Below, piece by piece: positions 14,643 through 23,549 of a stretch of DNA of 64,000 bases. The stretch covers positions 1 through 64,000 of the forward strand of contig CAJUIX010000002.1 of assembly GCA_910586665.1 (NCBI GenBank). The letters are read 5' to 3'. How positions within the stretch are numbered: the stretch's first letter is position 1; each line of letters starts with the position of its first letter. This stretch comes from an uncultured Duncaniella sp. GTDB lineage: Bacteria > Bacteroidota > Bacteroidia > Bacteroidales > Muribaculaceae. The position numbers and the translations under genes are program-made. The notes beneath the pieces are model-generated. The model was not told the DNA's origin. It saw nothing but the letters and a program-made list of their open reading frames with translations, and did no database searches.

Positions 14643-15668
14643 TTACTTTTGGGGAACAATTTCTCGCACTTTTTTTGCAATAACTTCCGGGGAGAGCTTG
14701 CGCATACAGTCAAAATGACCTTTCGGACATTCGGAAGCGCCACCAACCGAACACGGCTGGCAGGATAGCCCGAGAGATATTGCATTACCACTATTCTGAC
14801 GGTAGGCAAGGAAGCCGCAGGCCGGAGTGGTGCTGCCCCAGATGCTTATGACGGGAGTCCCGGCAAGTGCAGCCATGTGCTGGTTCGATGAATCCATGCT
14901 TATCATTGCATCCATAGCGCCCATGAGTGCGATTTCATTCTCAAGTGCGTACTTCCCGGCGAGCGAATGGCAGTTTTCCCTTTCTTTGGCCCAGTTATCA
15001 AGCTTTTCTGCTTCTTCACCGCGTCCACCGAAAAGATACAGATTATATCCGTCGGCAATAAGCATATCAATCAATTGCTGCATGATTTCAGCCGGATATG
15101 TTTTATTATAGTATCGTGCGAATGGGGCAATCCCTATGGCCGGGTGTTGGGGATTAAAGGGTATGCCGCCGGGCTTCTCCTTGTCGAAGAGGCTCTCGAA
15201 GTCGAGTTTTATAGGGTAGCCGAGGCGCCTGAATACGTCGGCATATCTCTCGACAAATGGCTGCTGCGGTCTGCCGGTCTTGAAAAGCTCGCCTCTGTCG
15301 GCTCGCATTTTGTCAACCATCTCAACCCGTGTTCCTCTTATGCGGAAATAGTTGTCTATAATCCAGGCGCGGAGCACATTATGGAGGTCGGCGACATAGT
15401 CGGGACGCAGACGTCCGAGCCTGCGGAGAAGTCGTAGAGTGCCACGCACACCTTTGTATTCACCCTTGAAGTCTGCGGCGATAATATTTACATTATCAGG
15501 CTTGTTGATAAAGAGCCGGCCGAAAAATGGGCGCGTCAGAACATCAATATCCAATTCAGGATATTGACGCGCAAGTGAATATATGGCCGGTATGGTCATG
15601 GCCACGTCTCCAAGAGCCGACAGGCGGATTATCAACATGCGTTGTTTGTCTCTCTTCTCCATAATCAT
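14643..15668 (-). CDS. Glycosyltransferase family 9 (heptosyltransferase-like)
   Basis: The 341-residue protein shows the ADP-heptose:LPS heptosyltransferase fold. The N-terminus is RMLIIRLSALGDVAMTIPAI, the C-terminal nucleotide-binding half contains YLFGGRGEE, and SMDSSNQHMAALAGTPVISI is the conserved acceptor region, followed by SIWGSTTPACGF. GT9 enzymes add heptose or other sugars to the LPS inner core on the cytoplasmic face. The clustered waaA, kdsB and acyltransferase genes support an LPS core role. Start could be the ATG at 15668 or at 15662. It is 11 bp downstream of the GT90 gene. Confidence 0.9.
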   Translation of the reverse strand: MIMEKRDKQRMLIIRLSALGDVAMTIPAIYSLARQYPELDIDVLTRPFFGRLFINKPDNVNIIAADFKGEYKGVRGTLRLLRRLGRLRPDYVADLHNVLRAWIIDNYFRIRGTRVEMVDKMRADRGELFKTGRPQQPFVERYADVFRRLGYPIKLDFESLFDKEKPGGIPFNPQHPAIGIAPFARYYNKTYPAEIMQQLIDMLIADGYNLYLFGGRGEEAEKLDNWAKERENCHSLAGKYALENEIALMGAMDAMISMDSSNQHMAALAGTPVISIWGSTTPACGFLAYRQNSGNAISLGLSCQPCSVGGASECPKGHFDCMRKLSPEVIAKKVREIVPQK

Positions 15669-15679
15669 TAGCTTCTTGC

Positions 15680-16666
15680 TTATTTCAACTGGCCTGTTAA
15701 TTGGAAATATCTCTCTGCGGTAAGGCGCGCAGTCAGTAATTCGCGTTCTCGGTCACGAAATTTGTCGATGTATGCGTGCGCATGGCTTATGATAGCCTCC
15801 GCCTCTTCGGGATGGGAGGAGTAATACTCAAGCTTCTCTATGAGGTCGGAATAATCAGGGCGCACTTCTATATAATGGTAGTCGGGGATGAGTGTCCCTT
15901 CCATGAACCATGATTCGATGCGGGGACGCGGGGTGACAGCTATAGAGTTGGATGACATGACCCACTTCAGATTGGTCGCCACGTCATTTCCCTCGATACA
16001 GGCTATGAACTTGAAATCGAGCTGGTCCTGCATCGTTATGTATGGCTTGATATAGCGAGGATTAGCAGCGTCCTTGTTGATTTGTCCGACGTCGCACATC
16101 GGGTGGTCTATGAATTTTTCAAGGAAGAGCGAGCGCTGCGGTTGTCTGCGCACCACATTTCGAAAAACAATCATATCCCTCTTTTCCCGGAAGCTGCGTG
16201 AGTCATTTATGAAACGGAAGTGGCGCACTTTGTTGAGCGGCAGCAGCACGGTATTGCTCTTACCCTCACCGATAGGACGCGTCTTTGCGAAAGTCGGGAA
16301 GGGTAGATTCCATGCGACATCCCCCATCAGATAGTTAAAGCGGCAATAGGGCGGGAAACAGCGCACACACTCGTAGAGGTCAAAAAAATATGTTGTGAAT
16401 TTGTGCTCCTCTTTCCAGGGATAGTGGAAGTCACCGACAGCTACGGCTGTCGATGAGTCTATTTTTGAGTTTTCGGCACAGCGGGCGTAATACTCAACCC
16501 GTCTCTCGATTTCGTTACGCTCCTCATCGCTAAGGCTTTTCAGCTGTTCGCGGAAGTTATAGCGAAACATGGCGTTTGGCAGGAAATATCGGGTGAAATT
16601 TCCTGTGTAGAACGCCATGCGCTGGTAGCCTTTTATTAGAGAGCGGAAATCGGTGCGTATCCTCAT
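15680..16666 (-). CDS. Glycosyltransferase family 90 (CAP10/LPS-modifying type)
   Basis: A protein of 328 residues with the GT90 signature. A basic segment RNVVRRQPQRSLFL is followed by the motif region KFIACIEGNDVATNLKWVMSS and then ESWFMEGTLIPDYHYIEV. In bacteria such proteins (LpsA-like) transfer glucose or xylose to LPS or capsule; in eukaryotes the family includes POGLUT. There is no signal peptide and no membrane segment, so it probably acts on lipid-linked core in the cytoplasm. It overlaps kdsB by four bases, placing it firmly in the inner-core operon. Confidence 0.87.
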   Translation of the reverse strand: MRIRTDFRSLIKGYQRMAFYTGNFTRYFLPNAMFRYNFREQLKSLSDEERNEIERRVEYYARCAENSKIDSSTAVAVGDFHYPWKEEHKFTTYFFDLYECVRCFPPYCRFNYLMGDVAWNLPFPTFAKTRPIGEGKSNTVLLPLNKVRHFRFINDSRSFREKRDMIVFRNVVRRQPQRSLFLEKFIDHPMCDVGQINKDAANPRYIKPYITMQDQLDFKFIACIEGNDVATNLKWVMSSNSIAVTPRPRIESWFMEGTLIPDYHYIEVRPDYSDLIEKLEYYSSHPEEAEAIISHAHAYIDKFRDRERELLTARLTAERYFQLTGQLK

Positions 16667-17394
16667 TTATTCTGACTTTTCAGATAAGCCTCGACTCCGT
16701 CGATATCCTTGCGGTTGTCGACTGAGAGCGACTTGCAGTGGCAGTTGTAGTAGTATATAGGCTTGTGGTTTTCAAGGAAACGGAATGAGTCATTCTCCTC
16801 AATCTTCTCAATCGGGCCGCGCGGGGTGTTGTGGTAGAAGTCAAGAGCCTTGCGTGTGAAGGCACCGACACCCACGAATTTATGGAATACATAATCCATT
16901 GCTCCCTTTGGATAGGGAATCGGGCTGCGGGATATAAAGAGGCAGCGGTCATCCTTGGCAGTGACTATTTTTAGATTGGTTGCGTCGACGACCTCCACGG
17001 GATTGCTGAAATCGGTCATGAGGTTTGACACGAAGAAATCATCGGGCTGGAGTCCGTCGGGTATGCACTGCACGATTGCGTCGCGAGTCAGAAGCGGTTC
17101 GTCGCCGTTGACCATGACATAGAGGTCGGCTTCGATGCGTGTCGACACCTCGTAGAGGCGCTCGGTGGCTGTGTCGTGGTCTGAGCGCGTCATGACCACC
17201 TTGGCTCCGAATTCTTCGGCTACATTCTTGATTTTTTCGCTGTCAGTGGCCACATAGACCTCCTCGAAGAGTTCTACTTCTTTGCAGTGGTCATAGACCC
17301 ATTGTATCATAGGCTTGCCGCAGATGAGGGCAAGGGGTTTTTCAAAAAAACGGGACGATTCGGCTCTTGCCGGAATCACGCAGATTATTTTCAT
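16663..17394 (-). CDS. kdsB: 3-deoxy-manno-octulosonate cytidylyltransferase (CMP-KDO synthetase)
   Basis: KdsB activates KDO with CTP to CMP-KDO, the donor for WaaA. The 243-residue protein has the nucleotide-binding N-terminus IPARAESSRFFEKPL, QWVYDHCKEV, MTRSDHDTATERL and VNGDEPLL, all characteristic of KdsB. Length is normal. It shares the cluster with waaA and a lipid A acyltransferase and is translationally coupled to the downstream GT90 gene by a four-base overlap. Confidence 0.97.
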   Translation of the reverse strand: MKIICVIPARAESSRFFEKPLALICGKPMIQWVYDHCKEVELFEEVYVATDSEKIKNVAEEFGAKVVMTRSDHDTATERLYEVSTRIEADLYVMVNGDEPLLTRDAIVQCIPDGLQPDDFFVSNLMTDFSNPVEVVDATNLKIVTAKDDRCLFISRSPIPYPKGAMDYVFHKFVGVGAFTRKALDFYHNTPRGPIEKIEENDSFRFLENHKPIYYYNCHCKSLSVDNRKDIDGVEAYLKSQNK

Positions 17395-17451
17395 TTCTTA
17401 ATGATTTTACGTTTCTATAAGAAGTTATTGTGTAACAGTAATTGATGATTT

Positions 17452-18324
17452 TTATTTGTAATGCCAGCGTCTGTGTGACCATAACCAAAGTCCAGGACGT
17501 CGGCGTATGGTCTCCTCGAGCATTTCCATGTATCGGCGTGTATAGGGTGAATCTTCCTCCATGTCAGCCGGTTCGATTTCTTTGAATGTGAATTTATAGT
17601 GGCCGCGGCCCTCTTTCTCGACATCGAGATAAAGATAGGCGGCATTGATGCGCTTGCCGATTTCCTCTCCTCCGGGATTGAATGGGGTTATCTGGTTGAG
17701 GAATGTCGTGCGGTGGTGTGATATTTTTGCGTTAGAGCGATGATCGGCTATAAACCCTGTTATAAATTTGAGCCCTTCGTTGCGCCAGCCAATCAGTGTG
17801 CGGAACACCTGTTTCTGCGGAACGGATACAGGGTTGAAGCGGGAGCGTACTTTGAGCATCAGTCTGTCAAACGCCTTGTCACGCTGCGGTTTGTAGACCT
17901 GCGCGCAAAGTTTTACCTCTTTGAAATGTCTGACGACTGATGGCACCCACTCCCAGTTGGCATAGTGTCCGAGATAGAGGACCACTGGATGTCCCTCTGA
18001 GGCCAGCTTGTCAACTTTCTCGGCTCCGATGACTTTGATGTGCTCGTCGACCTGGCGGTCACTGATATGGAGCAGCTTGACTGTCTCAACAATGTTGTCG
18101 GTAAACTGATGATAGAAATCGTTCTCTATTTCAAGGAGTTCGGACTCGCTTTTTTCTGGAAATGAATTGCGAAGGTTCCTGCGTATGACATTGCGACGAT
18201 ATTTCATCCCTTTGGCAAGGATGAGATAGAGCATGTCGCTCAGCCCGTAGAGCACCGGGAAGGGGAGCAACGCGATTGCTCCAAATACGGCTCTGTAGAA
18301 ACCATACATTAACTTTTCACGCAT
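17452..18324 (-). CDS. Lipid A late acyltransferase (LpxL/HtrB family)
   Basis: A LpxL/LpxM-type lysophospholipid acyltransferase of 290 residues. An N-terminal hydrophobic segment lies near residues 8-35, the catalytic H(X)4E motif appears in LYLGHYANWEW, and GFIADHRSNAKISHHRTTFL is typical of the family. It adds a secondary acyl chain to KDO-lipid A at the inner membrane. Its start overlaps the end of waaA by 16 bp, linking it directly to KDO transfer. Whether it is LpxL- or LpxM-like in specificity cannot be told. Confidence 0.92.
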   Translation of the reverse strand: MREKLMYGFYRAVFGAIALLPFPVLYGLSDMLYLILAKGMKYRRNVIRRNLRNSFPEKSESELLEIENDFYHQFTDNIVETVKLLHISDRQVDEHIKVIGAEKVDKLASEGHPVVLYLGHYANWEWVPSVVRHFKEVKLCAQVYKPQRDKAFDRLMLKVRSRFNPVSVPQKQVFRTLIGWRNEGLKFITGFIADHRSNAKISHHRTTFLNQITPFNPGGEEIGKRINAAYLYLDVEKEGRGHYKFTFKEIEPADMEEDSPYTRRYMEMLEETIRRRPGLWLWSHRRWHYK

Positions 18325-19586
18325 ATATCCTCCTTGATTTGGTTGACTACTCGCCGTGTTGCTCCGGCATTTTTGCTGACATAGGCAGCCGATAGATTGG
18401 CTATTTCTTTAAGCCGTGACGGATTGTCTTTCAAGTTCGTAAACCAGCTGTCAAGCTCGTCGATTGTGGCTGTAATCCGGCCTATGCCGAGCTTTATCAT
18501 CTGCTGTGTGACCACTTTGCGTTTAACGTTAGGCCCGAAAGCCACGGGAAGACCATAGACCGCCGGCTCTATCACGCTGTGGAGCAGCTTGGTGAATCCA
18601 CCTCCGATATAGGCCCATGTTGCATAGCGGTAGATGTAGGCCAGTGCGCCGACAAAGTCAATGACAAACACCTGTGTGTTGCTGAAGTCGGTTTCCAAAT
18701 CACACTGGGTATAGAATTTCAGTTTCCCCTTGATGCCGTCTTCAAGGTGGCGGAGAGTGGAGGCCTTGATTTCATGAGGTACAATTATAAATTTTGTATC
18801 AGGGTGACGGTTGGCGAGTGCGGTGACCATTTTCAGGTCCTCGTCGTCATGAACGCTTCCGGCTATGAATATCTGGTGGCCTTGGGCGAAGTTTTTGATG
18901 ACTTTGTCTTCCCAAGGGGTGTTGGCCACGAGTATTACATTGTCAAAGAGTGGGTCGCCGTTGACTGTGACATTCTTTATGCCGAGTTTGCCGAGCTGTT
19001 CGCGGGAATCTTCGTTGAGTACGAATATTTCCTTGAAGTACGAGATGCTTTTACGATAAAGGTCGCCATACCATTTGAAGAAGGGGCTGTCAGGACGTAT
19101 CACCGATGAGACAAGATAAGTCGGAATACCTCTCTTGTGCAGTTGGAATAGGTAGCTGTGCCAGTATTCCGACACCATGAAGACCGCACAGTCCGGCTTC
19201 AGCATATCTATGAACCTCTTGACATTCACATTTGTATCGAATGGCAGATAGAGCACGCAGTCCACATCTTCGCAATTTTTTATCGAAAGGGCCTCGTAGC
19301 CTGTAGGGGAGAAGAATGTCACCACTATGTTGCAGTCACAGCCATTCTTGAGTAGGCGGATTATCGGGCGGGCTATACCGAACTCTCCAAGCGAGGCAGC
19401 ATGAATCCATATGGTCGGTTTCTTGCGGTCGAGGTGCGAAAGGGATTCGCCGGCCTCGGCAATAGCTTTCCTTTGCCCCCGGGCAAAGCGGATGAATTTT
19501 GACGGTGCATCACCCCGCGCCGCTCCTGCCAAGGCATTGAGCGCGCGCCGGCCTATTCTCATTCCAATGTCGTATAATGCAAGCAT
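18309..19586 (-). CDS. waaA: 3-deoxy-D-manno-octulosonic acid transferase
   Basis: WaaA (KdtA) transfers KDO from CMP-KDO to lipid IVA. The 425-residue protein has a short hydrophobic N-terminus, the GT30 motif IWIHAASLGEFGIARPIIRL with the catalytic Glu in the GEF triad, the segment FMVSEYWHSY, and YIGGGFTKLLHSVIEPAVYG in the C-terminal half. It is the first gene of the minus-strand LPS core operon ending at 10779 and has a strong promoter of its own at 19670-19701. Whether it adds one or two KDO residues cannot be read from the sequence. Confidence 0.96.
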   Translation of the reverse strand: MLALYDIGMRIGRRALNALAGAARGDAPSKFIRFARGQRKAIAEAGESLSHLDRKKPTIWIHAASLGEFGIARPIIRLLKNGCDCNIVVTFFSPTGYEALSIKNCEDVDCVLYLPFDTNVNVKRFIDMLKPDCAVFMVSEYWHSYLFQLHKRGIPTYLVSSVIRPDSPFFKWYGDLYRKSISYFKEIFVLNEDSREQLGKLGIKNVTVNGDPLFDNVILVANTPWEDKVIKNFAQGHQIFIAGSVHDDEDLKMVTALANRHPDTKFIIVPHEIKASTLRHLEDGIKGKLKFYTQCDLETDFSNTQVFVIDFVGALAYIYRYATWAYIGGGFTKLLHSVIEPAVYGLPVAFGPNVKRKVVTQQMIKLGIGRITATIDELDSWFTNLKDNPSRLKEIANLSAAYVSKNAGATRRVVNQIKEDICVKS

Positions 19587-19669
19587 AGGGCGGGTCGGTA
19601 AGGGTAAAAACGCATGACACTCCCCCGCTTTTACAGTCTCAAACGGGGAAAATGCCTCATTTTAGGCCA

Positions 19670-19701
19670 CAAAATTACGATAAATGTTTGAATTAATTCA
19701 A
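19670..19701 (-). promoter_or_regulatory. waaA operon promoter (TTG-N21-TAATTTTG)
   Basis: On the minus strand TAATTTTG (19677-19670) lies 21 bp from TTG (19701-19699). The leader to the waaA ATG would be about 80 nt. It overlaps the divergent promoter for the 19748 gene. Confidence 0.68.
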
Positions 19702-19720
19702 TAAATTTGTGCTAATTTTG
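19688..19720 (+). promoter_or_regulatory. Divergent promoter for the B3/4-domain gene
   Basis: TTG (19688-19690) and TAATTTTG (19713-19720) are 22 bp apart, one more than the usual maximum. The leader to the ATG at 19748 would be about 24 nt. The region overlaps the waaA promoter on the other strand, so the two may compete or share a regulator. Confidence 0.6.
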
Positions 19721-19747
19721 TAACTGAAACCACTGATAGGACATATT

Positions 19748-20413
19748 ATGCTAATAAAATTCGAGGATATTATTCGCAAGGCAGCCCCGGCTTTGCAGGT
19801 CGTCACAATTGAAGCCTCTGTCGGTAATACTCCCACATCCGACGAACTTTGGTCCCTTATAGGGAAGGCTGCATCGGATCTGAAGGAGGTCGCCGAGCTT
19901 TCGGACATCAACAAGCGTCCGGCCATAAAAGCTACCCGTGAGGCTTACAAGGCCTGCGGTAAGGAACCTAACCGCTACCGTCCGTCGGCTGAGGCTCTCT
20001 GCCGCCGTGCTGTAAAGGGGATGGAGCTGTATCGGATCAATACCCTTGTCGACATGATTAATCTCATATCGCTCCAGTCTGGCTACTCGATTGGCGGTTT
20101 TGATATGGATAAGATTGAGGGTGATGTGCTCACTCTCGGAGTCGGACGTGAAGGCGAACCCTTCGAGGGGATAGGGCGCGGTGTGCTCAACATTGCAGAC
20201 ATGCCGGTCTATCGCGACGCTGTCGGTGGCATAGGTACCCCGACGAGTGATAACGAGCGCACGAAGCTTGGTTTGGAAACATCACGCCTGCTCATGTGTA
20301 TTAATATATATGGTGAGGAAATGCCGGTCGACGACGTTGTCTCGCTCACGGTCTCACTGCTTGAAAAATATGCAGAGGCCGATGATATAAAGGTCAATCT
20401 GTTTAAACCCTGA
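19748..20413 (+). CDS. B3/B4 tRNA-binding domain protein (PheT-related)
   Basis: A 221-residue free-standing B3/4 domain, the editing-like domain of phenylalanyl-tRNA synthetase beta subunit. The segments RPAIKATREAYKACGKEPNR, YRPSAEALCRRA and LQSGYSIGGFDMDKI are typical of this family. Stand-alone B3/4 proteins are proposed to clear misacylated aminoacyl-tRNAs, but direct proof is limited. It is followed nine bases later by a Sua5/YrdC gene, so a tRNA-quality or tRNA-modification theme is plausible. Confidence 0.87.
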   Translation: MLIKFEDIIRKAAPALQVVTIEASVGNTPTSDELWSLIGKAASDLKEVAELSDINKRPAIKATREAYKACGKEPNRYRPSAEALCRRAVKGMELYRINTLVDMINLISLQSGYSIGGFDMDKIEGDVLTLGVGREGEPFEGIGRGVLNIADMPVYRDAVGGIGTPTSDNERTKLGLETSRLLMCINIYGEEMPVDDVVSLTVSLLEKYAEADDIKVNLFKP

Positions 20414-20422
20414 TTATTGGAT

Positions 20423-21049
20423 ATGAAAACTCTTCGAATGTATCCGACAAGCCTCAATGACAGATATATTGATGAAGCTGTCAAGTGTCTGAGCGACGGT
20501 GGGATAATTATCTATCCGACCGATACTCTGTACGCTATTGGTTGCGACGCACTCAATAACTCCGCTATCGAGCGGCTCTGTAAAATCAAAGGGGTTAACC
20601 CGCAGAAGCAGACTCTGTCAGTAGTCTGTGACGGCATCTCTATGGCGAGCGAATATGCCCGTATTGACAATGGGGCCTTCCGTATACTCAAAAACAATCT
20701 TCCGGGGCCGTTCACATTCATTCTTCCGGCTGCGACCACGCTTCCGAAGGTATTCAAAGGACGAAAGGAGGTTGGAATCCGAGTGCCATCCAACCCGATT
20801 GCCACAGCGATAGCCGAAGGTCTCGGTCATCCGATTCTCTCATCCTCTTTGAAAGTGGACGACGAGGTGCCTGAATTTGATGCCCACGAACTTGCGCAGG
20901 CCTTTGAGGGCGTGGCATCGCTGTTGATTGACGACGGTGAGAGTGGTGACGGTGATTCGGGCTGGATTCCCGGTCCGTCGACGGTGGTTAATCTAACTGA
21001 CAGCTCCTCACCTGAGATTCTGCGTGAGGGGCGTGGTGAGTTACAATAA
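20423..21049 (+). CDS. Sua5/YciO/YrdC-family L-threonylcarbamoyladenylate synthase
   Basis: The protein starts at ATG 20423; an in-frame TTG two codons earlier (20417) is less likely. About 208 residues form a YrdC domain: GGIIIYPTDTLYAIGCDA, the KxR-like IKGVNPQKQTLSVVC, GPFTFILPA and GIRVPSNPIA. YrdC proteins make threonylcarbamoyl-AMP for t6A37 of tRNAs. The C-terminal Sua5 extension is absent, so it is a short YrdC or YciO type; the YciO subgroup may have a different role. It lies in one unit with the B3/4 gene. Confidence 0.9.
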   Translation: MKTLRMYPTSLNDRYIDEAVKCLSDGGIIIYPTDTLYAIGCDALNNSAIERLCKIKGVNPQKQTLSVVCDGISMASEYARIDNGAFRILKNNLPGPFTFILPAATTLPKVFKGRKEVGIRVPSNPIATAIAEGLGHPILSSSLKVDDEVPEFDAHELAQAFEGVASLLIDDGESGDGDSGWIPGPSTVVNLTDSSSPEILREGRGELQ

Positions 21050-21081
21050 TATTTGCTCGATAATTTATTTTTTTGATATAG

Positions 21082-22023
21082 ATGAAGATAAGCCGCTATT
21101 CACACTCGATTAAGAGCGAGTGGGACGCTTTTGTTGATGCCTCTAAAAACGGCACCTTCCTTTTCCGCCGAGACTATATGGAATACCATGCGGACCGTTT
21201 CCCTGACCACTCATATGTATTCACAGATGATGATGGGCGTATCGTGGCGCTCTTGCCTGCCACTCTGCGTGAGGGTAGGGTATTGTCAAGCCATGCCGGA
21301 CTCACCTATGGCGGTCTCGTGCTTTCAGACAGGACTTCAGGGGTCAATCCATTGGTAATGTTTGACATGCTGCGTGAAGAAATGCGCAAGGAGGAGCTTT
21401 GCAAACTGATTTACAAGGCGATACCGCATATCTATCATCGCCAGGGAGCCGAGGAGGATCTCTATGCGCTATTCAGAAATAATGCTGTGCTGAGTGTGAG
21501 AAATCTTTCTACGGCAATTAATCTTCGAAATCCGATAGCCTCCTCACGGCTTGGCAAGAGGGCTGAGAAGCGGCAGCGCAAGGGCAATATCTCTGTGAAT
21601 GAGGTCGAAAGCTGCCGGTCGTTTTGGGATATAATCATAGAGGACCGTCGCATACGTCACAATGTGCGCCCGGTCCACACTGCAGCGGAGCTTGACTATC
21701 TTAAAAGTCGTTTCCCTGACAATATCCTATTCTATACGGCTTGTGACGAGGCGGGAGAGGTGCTTGGCGGAGCGGTAATCTATCTTGACCGTGGTGTCAT
21801 CCATCTCCAGTATGCGGCCTGCACACAGCGGGGCAAGGACATGTATGCCGCTGATGTGATATATCACGAACTGATATTCAATACGTTACCCGGCAATGCC
21901 TGGTTTGACTTCGGAATATCAAACGAGGATGCCGGGCGGTATCTTAATGAGGGTATGGTTCACCACAAGGAGGAGTTCGGAGGCCGCTCCGTGGTCTATG
22001 ATATTTATGAAATGGAGGTTTGA
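21082..22023 (+). CDS. FemAB-like GNAT acyltransferase
   Basis: A protein of 313 residues with the double GNAT-like layout of the FemAB/BioF2-like family: an N-terminal half starting MKISRYSHSIKSEWDAFVDA and a C-terminal half with AVIYLDRGVIHLQYAACTQR and GNAWFDFGISNEDAGRYLNE. Such enzymes transfer aminoacyl or acyl groups to peptidoglycan precursors or polysaccharides. No membrane segment is visible. It is 32 bp downstream of the Sua5-like gene and converges with the next gene. Substrate unknown. Confidence 0.8.
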   Translation: MKISRYSHSIKSEWDAFVDASKNGTFLFRRDYMEYHADRFPDHSYVFTDDDGRIVALLPATLREGRVLSSHAGLTYGGLVLSDRTSGVNPLVMFDMLREEMRKEELCKLIYKAIPHIYHRQGAEEDLYALFRNNAVLSVRNLSTAINLRNPIASSRLGKRAEKRQRKGNISVNEVESCRSFWDIIIEDRRIRHNVRPVHTAAELDYLKSRFPDNILFYTACDEAGEVLGGAVIYLDRGVIHLQYAACTQRGKDMYAADVIYHELIFNTLPGNAWFDFGISNEDAGRYLNEGMVHHKEEFGGRSVVYDIYEMEV

Positions 22024-22037
22024 ACCACCGATATAGT

Positions 22038-22592
22038 TTATTCGTCAAAAGTCATTTCGTCGAAGCCGGCGGCGTCAAATTCGTCCTCGTTGAATTCGGT
22101 TGTGCCGTAGAAATCATCATCGAGGTCGGTAGAAGAAGCCGCCTGTGAGGCTTTGGCGTCAATCTTTGCATCAAAATCATCGAGGTCGACAAACTGGGAG
22201 GGTGCTTCGCCCATAGAGATGGTACACAGCGGGTCGTGGAGGTTCTTGCCTGGGATTGACTTCTTCATTTCGATGAAGAATGAGCGGTCAGTCATATAGT
22301 CAAATACCCACACGAGTCTCTGGCCGTCATCTTCGATAAAATCACTGAGCGGGGTGTCCTCCATGAGGTATACATCCTCCGATGAGTCGGAACCCATGTC
22401 CTCGAGACATATTTCCTGGTTGCGCTCCCAGCCGTCATCACACATAAAGAACGAGCTGAACTGGCCTTTGTCGTAGCCTACGGAGTCGCAGATTGCATTA
22501 CGGAGGTCAAGAAATGTAGCGTCAGCGTCTATTTGGATTTCACGCTTGAAGTTGTCGACTTCATCAGATACTATACGGAAGTTGAAAATCAT
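22038..22592 (-). CDS. Plasmid pRiA4b ORF-3-like protein
   Basis: About 184 residues from the ATG at 22592. The frame stays open to an ATG at 22658, but MIFNFRIVSDEVDNFKREIQ matches the usual beginning of this family, and the extra 22 residues do not. Features include FLDLRNAICDSVGYD, SFFMCDDGWERNQE and an acidic C-terminal tail rich in Asp and Glu. The family is widespread in Bacteroidota and its function is unknown. A -7-like box (TACTTTCG) is at 22678-22671, and the perfect palindrome GTGGCGCCAC (22639-22648) lies in the predicted leader. Confidence 0.82.
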   Translation of the reverse strand: MIFNFRIVSDEVDNFKREIQIDADATFLDLRNAICDSVGYDKGQFSSFFMCDDGWERNQEICLEDMGSDSSEDVYLMEDTPLSDFIEDDGQRLVWVFDYMTDRSFFIEMKKSIPGKNLHDPLCTISMGEAPSQFVDLDDFDAKIDAKASQAASSTDLDDDFYGTTEFNEDEFDAAGFDEMTFDE

Positions 22593-22638
22593 ATTTAATA
22601 TGTGTATTGTTTTTCGGATTAAATATCGGTCAGATTTT

Positions 22639-22648
22639 GTGGCGCCAC
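22639..22648. promoter_or_regulatory. 10-bp palindrome in leader of the pRiA4b-like gene
   Basis: GTGGCGCCAC is a perfect 10-bp palindrome, overlapping a second arrangement TGGCGC with GCGCCA. It lies between the candidate -7 box (TACTTTCG, 22678-22671 on minus) and the ATG at 22592. It may be an operator or a leader hairpin; low certainty. Confidence 0.35.
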
Positions 22649-22737
22649 CATGCGCCATAAATCCGTACTGCGAAAGTAATAACTTTTTTTTAAAACAAAA
22701 ACTCTTTCAATAGAAAATTTATGTTTCGTATGCGCTA

Positions 22738-23538
22738 TTATTTTCCCGAAAAACTATTCGCAGGTATATATTCGTAGCCCCAGCCATAATCAATCGGGAA
22801 AAGAGTCGGCTCAAGTTCCGTATGCTCCACAAGATAAAGCGCTACTTTTGCATCCCTTACAGATAATCTGGTAGCATGACTTTCATCATTGTCACCTTTA
22901 ACAACCGCGTCGAAGTCAAAACTAAGTTTTATAGCTATATCATTGGATTTTTCAGAATAAGGCTCGATTTTTTCGATAATCATGCTTCCATTGCTTATCT
23001 TGAAGGAGTTGAGTATTATTCTATCATTCTCATGCCCTGTCGGGACAGAGTCTTTTGCAAAATAGTTTTTACATAAAGGCATATGTGCGATTTGGAGTGC
23101 AACTATATTGCCCATATCACGATTCCAGTTTATAATGCGTTCATTTTCATTCCCGTTGGTGTTTTCAGGAATGGTCACAATCGGATAGCTTGTCCCGATT
23201 TCAGGCTTTGAGTCAAAAATCATGAATACGGAGATAGCAGTCTTCTCACCTTTTTTCTGTGAGAGCGGGGACAGTTCGAATGTCAGGTAGAAGCAGCTGT
23301 CAGATTGCGCAAATTGTGATGACTTTGGCTTCAAACCTCTGAATATATCCTTTTTGTACTCATATTTTTTACCATTGATTTTGATTTTTGCCATGTAATC
23401 TCTCACTATGCGGTCTCGTATCTGCAACCTCGATATTAGGTCTGCTTCTGTTTCGGCATGAATCGTGAAAAAGGCCAGTATGATTACACCAACGAAGAGT
23501 GCTAAGCGGGTATATGATATTAATTTAGGTATATTCAT
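22738..23538 (-). CDS. Secreted protein of unknown function
   Basis: The 266-residue product begins with a signal peptide (hydrophobic core FVGVIILAFFTIHA, cleavage probably after HA near residue 28). The mature part is beta-rich with segments such as KYEYKKDIFRGLKP, FYLTFELSPLS and AISVFMIFDSKPEIG, and a C-terminus ending YGWGYEYIPAN. No catalytic motif is evident. Lower GC than its neighbours is apparent by eye. Nothing in the context explains it; the gene stands alone, downstream of the terminator of the next gene. Confidence 0.75.
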   Translation of the reverse strand: MNIPKLISYTRLALFVGVIILAFFTIHAETEADLISRLQIRDRIVRDYMAKIKINGKKYEYKKDIFRGLKPKSSQFAQSDSCFYLTFELSPLSQKKGEKTAISVFMIFDSKPEIGTSYPIVTIPENTNGNENERIINWNRDMGNIVALQIAHMPLCKNYFAKDSVPTGHENDRIILNSFKISNGSMIIEKIEPYSEKSNDIAIKLSFDFDAVVKGDNDESHATRLSVRDAKVALYLVEHTELEPTLFPIDYGWGYEYIPANSFSGK

Positions 23539-23549
23539 GGATTTATGTG

